DNA from: Duganella margarita
GTDB lineage: Bacteria; Pseudomonadota; Gammaproteobacteria; Burkholderiales; Burkholderiaceae_D
NCBI RefSeq assembly: GCF_009857535.1
Contig: NZ_WWCS01000014.1
Location: forward strand, 1-64,000
DNA length: 64,000 bases
Direction of reading: 5' to 3'
Each line of letters starts with the position of its first letter. Position 1 is the first letter of the stretch. This document shows, piece by piece, positions 22,267-30,979 of the stretch. Both the position numbers and the translations under genes were made by a program. Under the pieces are notes generated by a model, which searched no databases, was not told the DNA's origin, and saw only the letters and a program-made list of their open reading frames with translations.

Positions 22267-22833
22267 CTAGCCAGGCAGCGCGGCCTTCACCGCTTCCAGC
22301 ACTTCCAGCGACAGCGCCTCGTCATCCACCGCTCGTGACAGCACGATGGCGCCGACCATGGCGGCGTAGTTGGCCAGCGCCTGCTTGCGCCGCTCGGCGG
22401 CGTCGGCGCCGGGCATCAGCTGCTCCAGGATCGCCATCTGGCTGCGCGCGCCTTCGGTCATCGCGTGACGCGCCTTGGAACCTAGGCGGGCCACGTCCGG
22501 CCCCAAGGCAGTAACCGCGCAGCCAAGTTCGGGATGGTCGCGATGCTGCTCGTTCAGATAGCCGTCGTAGATTTTTTCCAGCGCCGCGTCGGGGCCAGCG
22601 GACAAATAACCTTCCCAGCGCTCGACGGATTTTTTCAGCGCGTGCGCGGCCGCTTCGGCCAGCAGATCTTCCTTCGAGTCGAAGTGACCGTAAAAGCCGC
22701 CGTGCGTCAGGCCGGCGCCCTTCATCAGATCGGCCACGCCGATGCCGTCGTAGCCCTTTTCGCGGAACAGCCGCGCGGCCGTTTCCACGATGCGCTCACG
22801 GTTGAGCGCCACTTGTTCCCTGCTGACTTTCAT
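22267..22833 (-). CDS. TetR/AcrR family repressor
   Basis: 188 residues. The N-terminal HTH region RIVETAARLFREKGYDGIGVADLMKGAGLTHGG is cleanly TetR; shorter words VADLMK and LTHGGFYGHF mark the recognition helix. The C-terminal half is the ligand and dimer domain, with Cys in ELGCAVTALG as in many TetR_C proteins of this subgroup. It is divergent from the thiolase gene across 87 bases, so thiolase and self-regulation are plausible targets. The ligand is unknown. Confidence 0.9.
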   Translation of the reverse strand: MKVSREQVALNRERIVETAARLFREKGYDGIGVADLMKGAGLTHGGFYGHFDSKEDLLAEAAAHALKKSVERWEGYLSAGPDAALEKIYDGYLNEQHRDHPELGCAVTALGPDVARLGSKARHAMTEGARSQMAILEQLMPGADAAERRKQALANYAAMVGAIVLSRAVDDEALSLEVLEAVKAALPG

Positions 22834-22856
22834 TTTGGACTCCCACTTCTAATCTA

Positions 22857-22885
22857 TTGACATTATACAGTACGAGCATAATATA
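22857..22885 (+). promoter_or_regulatory. Promoter / possible TetR operator for the thiolase gene
   Basis: A perfect -35 TTGACA at 22857-22862 is followed after 16-17 bases by an AT-rich -10 (TAATAT or AATATA). Between them lies ATTAT-N11-ATAAT, a short inverted repeat that could be the TetR operator. AAAGGAA precedes the ATG at 22921. Confidence 0.45.
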
Positions 22886-22920
22886 TCAATCATTGCGATC
22901 ATCATCTAAAGGAAACCATC

Positions 22921-24057
22921 ATGAAAGCCGTCATCAGCGCCTACGCCCGTTCGCCGTTCCACTTCTCCCGCAAGGGCAAGCTGGCCGAAGTCCGTCCCGA
23001 CGATCTTGGCGCGCAAGTGGTCAAGGGGCTGATCGAGCGCACCGGCATCGATCCGAAACTGCTGGACGACGTCATCCTCGGCTGCGCCTATCCCGAGTCC
23101 TCGCAGGGCAACAACCTGGCGCGCATCGTCGCGCTGCTGGCCGGCTTTCCGCATGAAGTCAGCGCCATGACCATCAACCGCTTCTGCGGCTCGTCCATGT
23201 CGGCGGTCCACATCGCCGCCGCCAATATCGAGGCAGGCCTGGGCGAAGCCTACCTGTGCGTGGGCGTGGAGTCGATGACCATGGTGCCGCAGGGCGGCTT
23301 TAACTTCTCGCCCAATCCGCAGCTGCTGGCGGAAACCGACGCCTACATCAGCATGGGCGACACCGCCGAAAACGTCGCCCGCAAATACGAAGTGTCGCGC
23401 GCCGATCAGGAGGTGCTGGCGCTGCAATCGCACCAGAAGGCCGCCGCAGCCCGCGCCGCCGGCTTGCTGAGCGACGAAATCGTCCCCATCACCACCGCCA
23501 ACGGTGACGTGATTGCGGAAGACGGCTGCATCCGTCCCGGCACCACGCTGGAGGCGCTGGCGTCATTGAAGCCTGTCTTTGATCCGGAACATGGCGTGGT
23601 TACTGCCGGCACCTCGTCGCCGCTGACCGATGGCGCGTCGGCGGTGCTGGTGACCACCGAAGAATTCGCCCGCAAACACGGCCTGACGCCCAGCGCGCGT
23701 ATCGTCTCGATGGCGGCGGTGGGCTGCGATCCAGCATTGATGGGCATCGGTCCGATTCCCGCCACGCAGAAAGCACTGCGGCTGGCCGGCCTGACCGCGG
23801 CTGACATCGACGTCGCCGAGATTAACGAAGCCTTCGCCTCGCAAGCGCTGGCCTGCGTGCGGGAGCTGGGCATCAAGCCGGAGGTGTTGAATATTGACGG
23901 CGGCGGTATGGCCATCGGCCACCCGCTGGGCGCCACCGGCGCGCGCATCACCGGCAAGGCGGCGGCGCTGCTGAAACGCACCGGCGGCCGTTATGCGCTG
24001 GCCGCGCAGTGCATCGGCGGCGGCCAGGGCATCGCCACCATCCTGGAAAAAATCTAG
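22921..24057 (+). CDS. Acetyl-CoA acyltransferase (thiolase)
   Basis: 378 residues. Thiolases cleave 3-ketoacyl-CoA to acyl-CoA and acetyl-CoA (degradative) or run the reverse condensation. Catalytic residues are all present: nucleophilic Cys in NRFCGSSM, His in GGGMAIGHPLGATGAR and the second Cys in AQCIGGGQG. The sequence is closest in style to FadA/FadI-type acetyl-CoA C-acyltransferases. No hydratase/dehydrogenase partner is adjacent. The stop overlaps by 4 bases that of the convergent diguanylate cyclase. Confidence 0.9.
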   Translation: MKAVISAYARSPFHFSRKGKLAEVRPDDLGAQVVKGLIERTGIDPKLLDDVILGCAYPESSQGNNLARIVALLAGFPHEVSAMTINRFCGSSMSAVHIAAANIEAGLGEAYLCVGVESMTMVPQGGFNFSPNPQLLAETDAYISMGDTAENVARKYEVSRADQEVLALQSHQKAAAARAAGLLSDEIVPITTANGDVIAEDGCIRPGTTLEALASLKPVFDPEHGVVTAGTSSPLTDGASAVLVTTEEFARKHGLTPSARIVSMAAVGCDPALMGIGPIPATQKALRLAGLTAADIDVAEINEAFASQALACVRELGIKPEVLNIDGGGMAIGHPLGATGARITGKAAALLKRTGGRYALAAQCIGGGQGIATILEKI

Positions 24058-25538
24058 GCGGCCAGCTCGATACCGTTGCGGCCCGCGCGCTTGGCGCGGT
24101 GCAGCGCGGCGTCGAGGCGATCCAGCACCGCGTCGCTCCCCTCTTCCGCGCCGACCTGCGCCACGCTCAGCGTCATGCTGACGGCGGCGCCATGACCGGC
24201 CAGCGGCAAATCGGTCTCCGCAACTGCGCCGCGCAGTTTTTCCGCCAGCCGCATGGCGTCGTCCGCGTTAGTGTGCGTGGCGACGATCAGGAATTCTTCG
24301 CCGCGCATGCGCGCCAGCGTGTCCGAGGTGCGCAGGCGCCCGTGCACCGTCTCGGCGATCTTGCGCAGCGCCGCCTCGCCCACCGGTGCGCCGTATAAAT
24401 CGCTGGTGGAGTGGAAGCTGCCGACGTCGAACGACAGCACCGCCAGCGGCAGGCCATAACGGCGCGCGCGGCGGATTTCGTTGTCCAGCGCATCCTCGCC
24501 GGCACGGCGGTTGCCGGCGCCGGTGACCGCGTCCACCGTGCTCATTTGCGACAGCTGACCGGCCAGCGCGTCGTTGCGGTACTTTAACTCGCTCATGCCG
24601 ATACCAAAGCTGACAAACTGCGCCAGGCTGGCGAAGCACGCAAACTGCTCGCGCGAGAATCTGATGTAACGGTCGAACATCAGGCAGATGGCACCCATCC
24701 TCGGGCCACCGGGTTCGGCGCACAACGGCAGGGCCAGCACCATGCGCACATTGCGATCATGCAGCGCCATGGCCAGTTCCGGATTACCGGCCTTCTCCGG
24801 CGCATCCAGCAGCACCATTTCGCCGCGCGCCGCCGCCATCAGCGCCGGGAAGACGTCGCGCAGCGGCGATTGCAGCAGATGGTCGCGCCGCTCCAGCAAG
24901 CGGCCCAGATCGAGATGATTGCGGGCCTCCTGCGCTACCAGTTGCAGATCGCCGCGCTCTTTGATATGCATCACCGAAGTATGGCGCACCCCAGGGAAGT
25001 TACACAGCGCCAGACAAATTTGCGAGGCCATGGTATTGATGGTGTCGATACCGGCCAGCGCCCGCTGCAGGCTGCGCTGCACGCCCAGCAGGTCGCGCAA
25101 CTCCTTTTCCTTGTCCAGCAGCTCTTGCTGCATGGCGGCGGCGGGATCGGCAGGCACCATTAGGGCCTGGGCCACGGCTTGCTGCAACTCGTCGTTCAGC
25201 ACCGTGCAGATGCGGTAGTCGAAACCGCCGTAAGCCATCAGTTCCGGCAGCCAGGCGCTATGTTCGTAAGCGCACAGTACCAGGATCGGTGCGCCGGCGC
25301 GCCCACGGATCAAGGCGCCGAAGCCGGCCAGCTGGTTCAGGTGATCAAAACCGTTGAGGTCGAGGATCAGCAGGTCCGCCTCGCGCTTGGCCAGGGCGGC
25401 GCCGACCGCGTCCACGTGGTCGCACAGCAGCAACTGGGAGAACATTTCCCCACAGCAGGATTGGAATTCCGCGCGCCGCTCGGCGCCGGGATTAAAGAAG
25501 ACGCCCGTGCTGTTCGACCGGCTGTAGACTTGCGACAT
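24054..25538 (-). CDS. Diguanylate cyclase with variant RGEEF active site
   Basis: 494 residues. The N-terminus (about 35-130) resembles a receiver fold (LLILDLNGFD) without a clear phosphorylation set. The middle (about 160-310) resembles a GAF domain. The C-terminal GGDEF domain at about 335-490 carries RGEEF (412-416) instead of GG(D/E)EF, with an RxxD inhibitory site just upstream (RTSD). Some RGEEF-type cyclases are known to be active, so catalysis is possible but not assured. It is convergent with the thiolase gene. Confidence 0.8.
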   Translation of the reverse strand: MSQVYSRSNSTGVFFNPGAERRAEFQSCCGEMFSQLLLCDHVDAVGAALAKREADLLILDLNGFDHLNQLAGFGALIRGRAGAPILVLCAYEHSAWLPELMAYGGFDYRICTVLNDELQQAVAQALMVPADPAAAMQQELLDKEKELRDLLGVQRSLQRALAGIDTINTMASQICLALCNFPGVRHTSVMHIKERGDLQLVAQEARNHLDLGRLLERRDHLLQSPLRDVFPALMAAARGEMVLLDAPEKAGNPELAMALHDRNVRMVLALPLCAEPGGPRMGAICLMFDRYIRFSREQFACFASLAQFVSFGIGMSELKYRNDALAGQLSQMSTVDAVTGAGNRRAGEDALDNEIRRARRYGLPLAVLSFDVGSFHSTSDLYGAPVGEAALRKIAETVHGRLRTSDTLARMRGEEFLIVATHTNADDAMRLAEKLRGAVAETDLPLAGHGAAVSMTLSVAQVGAEEGSDAVLDRLDAALHRAKRAGRNGIELAA

Positions 25539-25719
25539 GGTGTGACTCCCCTAGTATCTTTTTTGTTTTGTTTGTTCCTCGAACGATAGTGTGCCATAGA
25601 GTTCAAAATTAGCAATCTTTTTGCAAAAATTTTATGAAGGCGCGCACTATGTGAACAAGCGTACCGTCATGCAACAGACCCGCGCCAATACTGGGTGTTC
25701 ATGTATTAAGGAGAGCACC

Positions 25720-26712
25720 ATGTCACAATCGGAAAACAAGGCCGATGCTGGCAGCGCCAGTCTGCAGCGTGAAATCCAGCAGCGCCAGGATCAACAGGAT
25801 CGCCAGGAACCGCGCGCCAGCGTCGCCAAGAGTGAGGCCCCCGTGCAAACTGCCGGCCACGTCTACCCCGGCGCGCCAATGCCATCCCAGCACCTGGACA
25901 AACCGGGACTGGAAGCGGACATGCAGCAGAAACCCGAATTCCTAGCGCCCGACTATTACGGCAGCGGCAAGCTGGCCGGCATGGCGGCGCTGATCACCGG
26001 CGGCGACTCGGGTATCGGTCGCGCGGTGGCCGTGCTGTACGCGCGCGAAGGCGCCGACGTCGCCATCATCTACCTGAATGAAGACCAGGACGCCGAGGAC
26101 ACCAAACGCTACGTCGAGGCCGAGGGCCAGAGCTGCCTGCTGCTGCGCGGCGACGTACGCGACGCAGCGTTCTGCCGCGACGCCGCCCATCAGGCGCACG
26201 AGCGTTTCGGCCGGCTCGACATCCTGGTCAACAACGCCGCCTTCCAGGAGCATGCGGAAAAGCTGACCGACCTGACCGAAGACCGCTTCGACCTGACCAT
26301 GAAAACCAATGTGTACGGCTACTTCCACATGGCCAAGGCCGTGCTGCCTTACTTGAAGCGCGGCGCGTCAATCATTAACACCGGTTCGGTGACCGGACTG
26401 CAAGGCGCGGAGAATCTGCTGGACTACTCCACCACCAAAGGGGCGATCCACGCGTTCACCAAGTCGCTGGCGTCCAACCTGCTGGAACAAGGCATCCGCG
26501 TGAATGCGGTGGCGCCCGGGCCGGTATGGACGCCGTTGAATCCGGCCGATGCGTCGCCCGAGGATATCGTCAAATTCGGCGCCGACACCGACATGAAACG
26601 CCCGGCGCAGCCGCAGGAGCTGTCGCCGTCGTACGTGTTCTTGGCGGCGCCGTCCTGTTCCAGCTACATCACCGGCATTGTGCTGCCGGTGACCGGTTCG
26701 GTGGGCGGCTAA
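25720..26712 (+). CDS. SDR family oxidoreductase, stress-type (YghA / GSP39-like)
   Basis: 330 residues from the ATG at 25720, which has AAGGAGAG in front; an upstream in-frame ATG at 25621 lacks this and is rejected. A 70-residue Gln-rich polar N-terminus precedes the Rossmann fold (TGGDSGIGRAVAVLYAREGAD), with the catalytic YSTTK and NNAAFQE block. It belongs to the extended general-stress SDRs found in many soil bacteria. It ends 3 bases before ku, so the two form an operon, suggesting joint expression under stress or stationary phase. Confidence 0.88.
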   Translation: MSQSENKADAGSASLQREIQQRQDQQDRQEPRASVAKSEAPVQTAGHVYPGAPMPSQHLDKPGLEADMQQKPEFLAPDYYGSGKLAGMAALITGGDSGIGRAVAVLYAREGADVAIIYLNEDQDAEDTKRYVEAEGQSCLLLRGDVRDAAFCRDAAHQAHERFGRLDILVNNAAFQEHAEKLTDLTEDRFDLTMKTNVYGYFHMAKAVLPYLKRGASIINTGSVTGLQGAENLLDYSTTKGAIHAFTKSLASNLLEQGIRVNAVAPGPVWTPLNPADASPEDIVKFGADTDMKRPAQPQELSPSYVFLAAPSCSSYITGIVLPVTGSVGG

Positions 26713-26715
26713 GCG

Positions 26716-27744
26716 ATGGCCGCGCGCGCGTTGTGGAAAGGGGCGATCAGCTTTGGCCTGGTCTATATCCCGGTCGAGATGTACACCGCGGTGCAGGAGC
26801 ACGACTTGGACCTGACCATGCTGGACCGGCGCGACTTTTCGCCGGTCGGCTACAAGCGCTATAACAAGAAGACCGGCAAAGAGGTGACGTGGGACGATAT
26901 CGTCAAGGGTTACGAGTACGAGGATAACGAATACGTGGTGCTGTCGGACGAGGATCTGAAGCGCGCCAATGTGGAGGCGACGCAGACCATCGACATCGTG
27001 GCGTTTGTGGAGGCGGCCGACGTGCCGCTGACTTACTACGAGACGCCCTACTACCTCGCACCATCAAAGGGTGGCAACAAGGTCTACGCGCTGTTGCGCG
27101 AAACCCTGCGCAAGGCTGGCAAGATCGGCATCGCCACAGTAGTGATGCGCACCAAGCAGCATCTGTGCGCGCTGGTGTGCGTGGAGGACAAGATCGTCCT
27201 CAATACCCTGCGCTACGCGACCGAGATCCGCAGTGCCGAGGAATTGAAGCTGCCGCCGGCAACCTTGAAAGCGGCCGGCATCAGCGACAAAGAATTGAAG
27301 ATGGCGCTGTCGCTGGTGGACGGCATGAGCGAGGAATGGAAGCCGGAGCAGTACCACGACACCTACAAGGAAGACGTGCTGGCCATGGTCAAGAAAAAAA
27401 TCAAAGCCGGCCAAACCAAAACGATTACTGCACCGGAGGCCGAACCCAGCGCGCCGAAGGCGTCCAACGTGGTCGACCTGGTGGCGCTGCTGCAAAATAG
27501 CCTGGGCAAGCGTGGCAGCAAAGGCGCTGCCGCGAAGACCACTCCGATCGAGGAGGAGGACGAAGAGGAGGAGGAAGAAGTCGCGGCCAAGCCAAAGCCA
27601 CGCGCCGCGAAATCCACCTCTGCAACGCGCGCAAAGCCGGCAGCCAAGCCAGTGGACAAGCCTGCCGCGAAAAGCAGCGCCAAGCCCTCCGCGCACACCA
27701 CCGCCGCCAAACGCAAACCCGCCGCCAGCCGCAAAGCTGCGTGA
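26716..27744 (+). CDS. ku: Ku protein (NHEJ)
   Basis: 342 residues. The core (about 1-255) starts ARALWKGAISFGLVYIPVEMY, the standard bacterial Ku start, and covers the ring-forming dimer that binds DNA double-strand-break ends and recruits LigD. The C-terminal third (about 255-342) is Lys/Ala/Pro-rich with an acidic patch (EEEDEEEEEE), like the basic extended tails that bind DNA and LigD in other Ku proteins. It is expressed with the SDR gene. Its partner ligD lies 6.5 kb away on the opposite strand, beyond an AT-rich island. Confidence 0.95.
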   Translation: MAARALWKGAISFGLVYIPVEMYTAVQEHDLDLTMLDRRDFSPVGYKRYNKKTGKEVTWDDIVKGYEYEDNEYVVLSDEDLKRANVEATQTIDIVAFVEAADVPLTYYETPYYLAPSKGGNKVYALLRETLRKAGKIGIATVVMRTKQHLCALVCVEDKIVLNTLRYATEIRSAEELKLPPATLKAAGISDKELKMALSLVDGMSEEWKPEQYHDTYKEDVLAMVKKKIKAGQTKTITAPEAEPSAPKASNVVDLVALLQNSLGKRGSKGAAAKTTPIEEEDEEEEEEVAAKPKPRAAKSTSATRAKPAAKPVDKPAAKSSAKPSAHTTAAKRKPAASRKAA

Positions 27745-27837
27745 GGAACAATAGCGCGGACTCCAGGAACCAGTTGATATTAATTGCAATGGAATACCAA
27801 TCCTTTGCGTGGAGCCTTAACTGTCATATGAAACGAA

Positions 27838-27866
27838 GGTCGGCTTGCGCCCCAAAGCGGTCAAAG
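27838..27866. repeat. Island palindrome, copy 1
   Basis: GGTCGGCTTGCGCCCC followed by AAAGCGGTC: an imperfect hairpin of the recurring type seen between the island genes. It lies in the otherwise empty 199 bases between ku and the ApeA-like gene. Confidence 0.4.
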
Positions 27867-27943
27867 GTTGCCATATATGAATTAGAGAAAAACCCTAAGT
27901 TAGTTCAGTAACGAAAATAACTTCAACCGAAGCGAGGTGCCTT

Positions 27944-29461
27944 TCATAACTTTACGTCTGAATTAATCAGGAACATTGCCATTTTTGCTTGAAGTGCCAT
28001 TTTTCCGGAATCGATTTGGTTGAGGCCGAGGCTATGCCCCATCCAGAACGTAAGCACGGCCCAACATAATAGTGCGGCATCTTCAATTTCAGCAGGCTTG
28101 AATGCTAACTCATGCTGCTCCGGATTGTAATGGGTTAAATAGTGTCGAGTCGCTTCCAGCCTTGGAATGAATTTTCTCAAAAATTCCTCGGAACTAGGTG
28201 GATTGCCCAAAATCGGCATGAGACTATGTTGCGGAATTCTATTAAAGAGGTGTTCAAGCTTACTTCGCAGTGACAAATCGTTGATGCCACCGATACGAGA
28301 AAGTATCGTTTCCTTATGTTGTTCGAGCTTTGTCATTTCCTCTGATGGGACATGCTCAAGGCTGGAGGGGAAACCTTCTCTCATCCATTGAATAAATCGC
28401 TTAAAAGTTGCTTTCTTTGCATACTTCGAATCAGTAGGCCAAAGCAATCCATAGAGGTGCTCAAGTGTCTGAACAGTCCGCAGCAGGATAGTCGCGGGGG
28501 AGGCGCCATCCGAACAAAGCAATTCTCTATAGGTTGCAGCAGGCACTCTTAGCTCCAACTCTCGCTCAAACCAAGTCTTAATTATTTCTGGAATTTTCCC
28601 CCCATAGTCAGCGAACCGGGTCGAAAAATAATCTGCATCTACGCGAATGGCCCTCGGTACGGTAACTGGATAATGCAAATAAGCCATCTTCGCAGCGCTC
28701 TCACTTGGTTGTGACGCGCTTAAGTCCAGTGTGTACACTCCACTTCCGATTAGAAATACAAACAGTTCTCGAATTGACGCTATTAATTCAATATACCAAG
28801 AGAGGTCTTGGGGTTCTTTCGGAATTAGTACAAGTTGGTAACTATACGGCCAATTTTTACCATCCGGTGAAGCCAAATTCGGTATCGAATGCGCGCAATG
28901 TGTTTTTAACTCAACCACGACATCTTTGAACACTAGCTCGGTCATAAGGTCGTCAGGACTGAAAGAAATCTTACAAACCTTATAGTTTCCCGGTTCATAC
29001 TCCAGCTTATATGGAGCACTAAACCAATCATTAAGATGGGAGAATTTAACCTGAACCCATTCGAGTTCACAATTCTCTGGATTATCCCAGTGTCCCCCAC
29101 CAACCGATAGACGTGCTGACACCCTAGTTCGGAAGAACTGCCCATTGAAGATTTCTACTGCGCACCAGCAGGAAAATATGGAACATAATGCACCGTTAAA
29201 CAAGCGTCCATGAATCACTGGAATCTCAAGAGGTCTAGGCGGATTACGTCCTCCGAAAAGATTTCCCTCTAATGTGACCTCTATTCCGCTGCCAGGCTTG
29301 AAAGACATAGTCCCCCAACATTGTTGCTCGGGCTTACTAGGTATCCAAAATGACCCCGTTGACTCCCAAGGTCTCATTAAACGCTCATCAGCTAGTGCAG
29401 GTGGAGGAGTAGATGCAGATGTAGCGAATCCAACAGGTTTGCTGTACCAACTTAGATGCAT
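27944..29461 (-). CDS. ApeA-like HEPN anti-phage protein
   Basis: 505 residues. The organisation matches ApeA: a large beta-rich N-terminal domain (about 30-310) followed by a helical C-terminal HEPN-like region with the RNase signature R-x4-H as RHYLTH (R439, H444) in the context EATRHYLTHYNPE. ApeA acts as a stand-alone abortive-infection defence: its HEPN RNase cleaves RNA and stops phage growth. Translation starts at 29461 with a perfect AAGGAGG six bases ahead. Base composition is visibly AT-richer than the flanking ku and ligD, indicating transfer. Family is inferred from motifs and layout, not from a search. Confidence 0.72.
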   Translation of the reverse strand: MHLSWYSKPVGFATSASTPPPALADERLMRPWESTGSFWIPSKPEQQCWGTMSFKPGSGIEVTLEGNLFGGRNPPRPLEIPVIHGRLFNGALCSIFSCWCAVEIFNGQFFRTRVSARLSVGGGHWDNPENCELEWVQVKFSHLNDWFSAPYKLEYEPGNYKVCKISFSPDDLMTELVFKDVVVELKTHCAHSIPNLASPDGKNWPYSYQLVLIPKEPQDLSWYIELIASIRELFVFLIGSGVYTLDLSASQPSESAAKMAYLHYPVTVPRAIRVDADYFSTRFADYGGKIPEIIKTWFERELELRVPAATYRELLCSDGASPATILLRTVQTLEHLYGLLWPTDSKYAKKATFKRFIQWMREGFPSSLEHVPSEEMTKLEQHKETILSRIGGINDLSLRSKLEHLFNRIPQHSLMPILGNPPSSEEFLRKFIPRLEATRHYLTHYNPEQHELAFKPAEIEDAALLCWAVLTFWMGHSLGLNQIDSGKMALQAKMAMFLINSDVKL

Positions 29462-29836
29462 TTATTCCTCCTTATCTCATCAAGAATTTATAGCTCGGAC
29501 ATAGTGCATCTCTCGCACTCCAGAGACAAAGCGCAACAACATTACCTGGAAGCTTCCAAGTGAAAGGCCGTATATGTACTCCTCCTCGTTTGCAAACATT
29601 CCGTCTTTGACTTTTAGGTACGACTGCTCACGTATATTCGGTCTCTAACTGCTTTGCCCGTCGTCGGGCAAGGACCATAATGGGCTATTCGCGCGCCGGT
29701 TCCCTATCGCTATTTCGGGCTCGAAGGCCACAGACATTCTCGGGTTCTGCCAGCGCCGGTTCGACCTGTTGGCCATCAACGGCTTGTTTCGCAATCGTGG
29801 TTGGATACTCCTTTTTACGTACTAGCCGCTCTCTGT
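29462..29836. other. Non-coding stretch between the ApeA-like gene and the IS element
   Basis: 375 bases. The part next to 29461 carries the Shine-Dalgarno and presumably the promoter of the ApeA-like gene. The 29680-29800 part is GC-rich, unlike the rest of the island; it is open in several frames but I recognise no protein. In IS1111-group elements the guide (bridge) RNA is encoded downstream of the transposase, so any such RNA would lie near 29800-29836. I cannot confirm one. Confidence 0.4.
29648..29676. repeat. Island palindrome, copy 2
   Basis: ACTGCTTTGCCCG-TCGT-CGGGCAAGGACC forms a strong hairpin (TTGCCCG / CGGGCAA) of the same general shape as the other island palindromes. Confidence 0.45.
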
Positions 29837-30950
29837 TTAAACTGTCACCGGACCAGGCTGGTAGTCCGTGCCCTTGGTCATCATCGCCCAGGCGATACGC
29901 GCCGTCTTGTTGGCTAGCGCGACCGCCGCGATATTATGGTGCCTCGTCTGAGCAATGTGTGTTACCCAGCGACTCATCCGATCATTCTTGCTGGCCGCCG
30001 TTCGTAAAACTGAACGAGCACCGTGAATCAACAGCGTTCGCAGCTGAGCATCGCCGCGTTTCGTAATGCCCAGCAATCGTTCCTTGCCGCCGGAGCTGTT
30101 CTGCCGTGGCGTTAGCCCCAGCGATGCCGCCATCTGCCTGCCACTGTTGAACTGCTTCGCATCGCCGACGTTGGCAACGATCGCTGTGGCGATGATCGGG
30201 CCGACGCCGCGCAGTTGCTGCAACCTGGTGGCGACCGGATCGGTAGCCGCCGCAATTTCAATTTCCTGATCCAATTCTTTAACTCTGAGTTCCAGGTTCA
30301 TGAGATCAAGCCACAAGCCGCGCAGCATGCGACGGAACCGTATCGTCAGACCATTCTCCATATCCTCCAGCCAGCAAGGCACGGCTGCTCGCAACTGGAT
30401 CATTTCCCTTGGCGCTACCAAGCCATACTCGGAACATAGGCCGCGAATCTGATTGCCCTTGGCCCTGCGCTGATTACATAACTCAGCCCTGATCCGGTGT
30501 ATCGCCTGTAAGTCCTGCTGCTCTACAGATTTGATCGCGACGAAGTGCATGTTCGGACGGCTCATCGATTCACAAATTGCCTCCGCATCGTTCGCGTCGT
30601 TCTTGTTGCTCTTCACATACGGCTTGACGAACTGAGGTGCAATCAGCTTCACAGTGAAGCCGCTTCTGCAATTGCCGAGCCCAGTGATATGCGCCACCAC
30701 AGGCTTCCATGCCAATTTCGCAGCCCGGCTCAATTTTCTCTAGCAATGCCGACAGCCATTCTGTACGACTTAGCTTCTTGCGCCATACGACCTTTTCGCA
30801 ACGATCAACCCCGTGCACTTGAAAGACACTCTTGGCCAGATCGACGCCGACGCGGATAATCTTCATGGTGGACTCCTTCTCCTTAACTGGTTGTGTCGAA
30901 ACTCCAGTTTAGGCGCCTAGACGCCGATAGGTGAAGAGGAGTCCATCCCA
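29800..30950 (-). mobile_element. IS110/IS1111-family insertion sequence
   Basis: Encodes a DEDD transposase (broken, see separate entry). Candidate subterminal inverted repeats are GGATACTCC (29803-29811) and GGACTCCTCTTC on the other strand (30933-30944). IS110-type elements lack terminal repeats and target duplications, so the ends are approximate. The right end abuts an island palindrome at 30955. Confidence 0.7.
29837..30866 (-). pseudogene. IS110/IS1111-family transposase, frameshifted
   Basis: The reading starts at an ATG at 30866 (IIRVGVDLAKSVFQVHG: catalytic Asp of the DEDD set; Glu in IGMEACGGAYHWAR) and breaks near 30659-30663. The rest continues in another frame from GFTVKLIAPQFVKPYV through SNKNDANDAEAI (the last two Asp residues) to the transposase_20 region LRGVGPIIATAIVANVGD, ending at 29837. 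A net indel (one base too many or two too few) accounts for the break. The joined product would be about 343 residues, the normal size. IS110 enzymes are not known to use programmed frameshifting, so inactivation or a sequence error is more likely. Confidence 0.85.
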
Positions 30951-30954
30951 TTGC

Positions 30955-30978
30955 TAATGGCCGACTGCGGCACGCGCC
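30955..30978. repeat. Island palindrome, copy 3 (at IS edge)
   Basis: TAATGGCCGACTGCGGCACGCG, a possible half-remnant of the island palindrome, directly next to the IS right end. Confidence 0.4.
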
Positions 30979-30979
30979 T

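Noticed and set aside
29680..30066. 128-codon forward frame across the IS end
   Set aside because: Half lies antisense to the transposase and the product shows no family resemblance.
30640..30680. Programmed -1 frameshift in the transposase
   Set aside because: No heptameric slippery site is apparent near the break, and IS110-type transposases are normally a single frame, so a mutation or read error is more likely.
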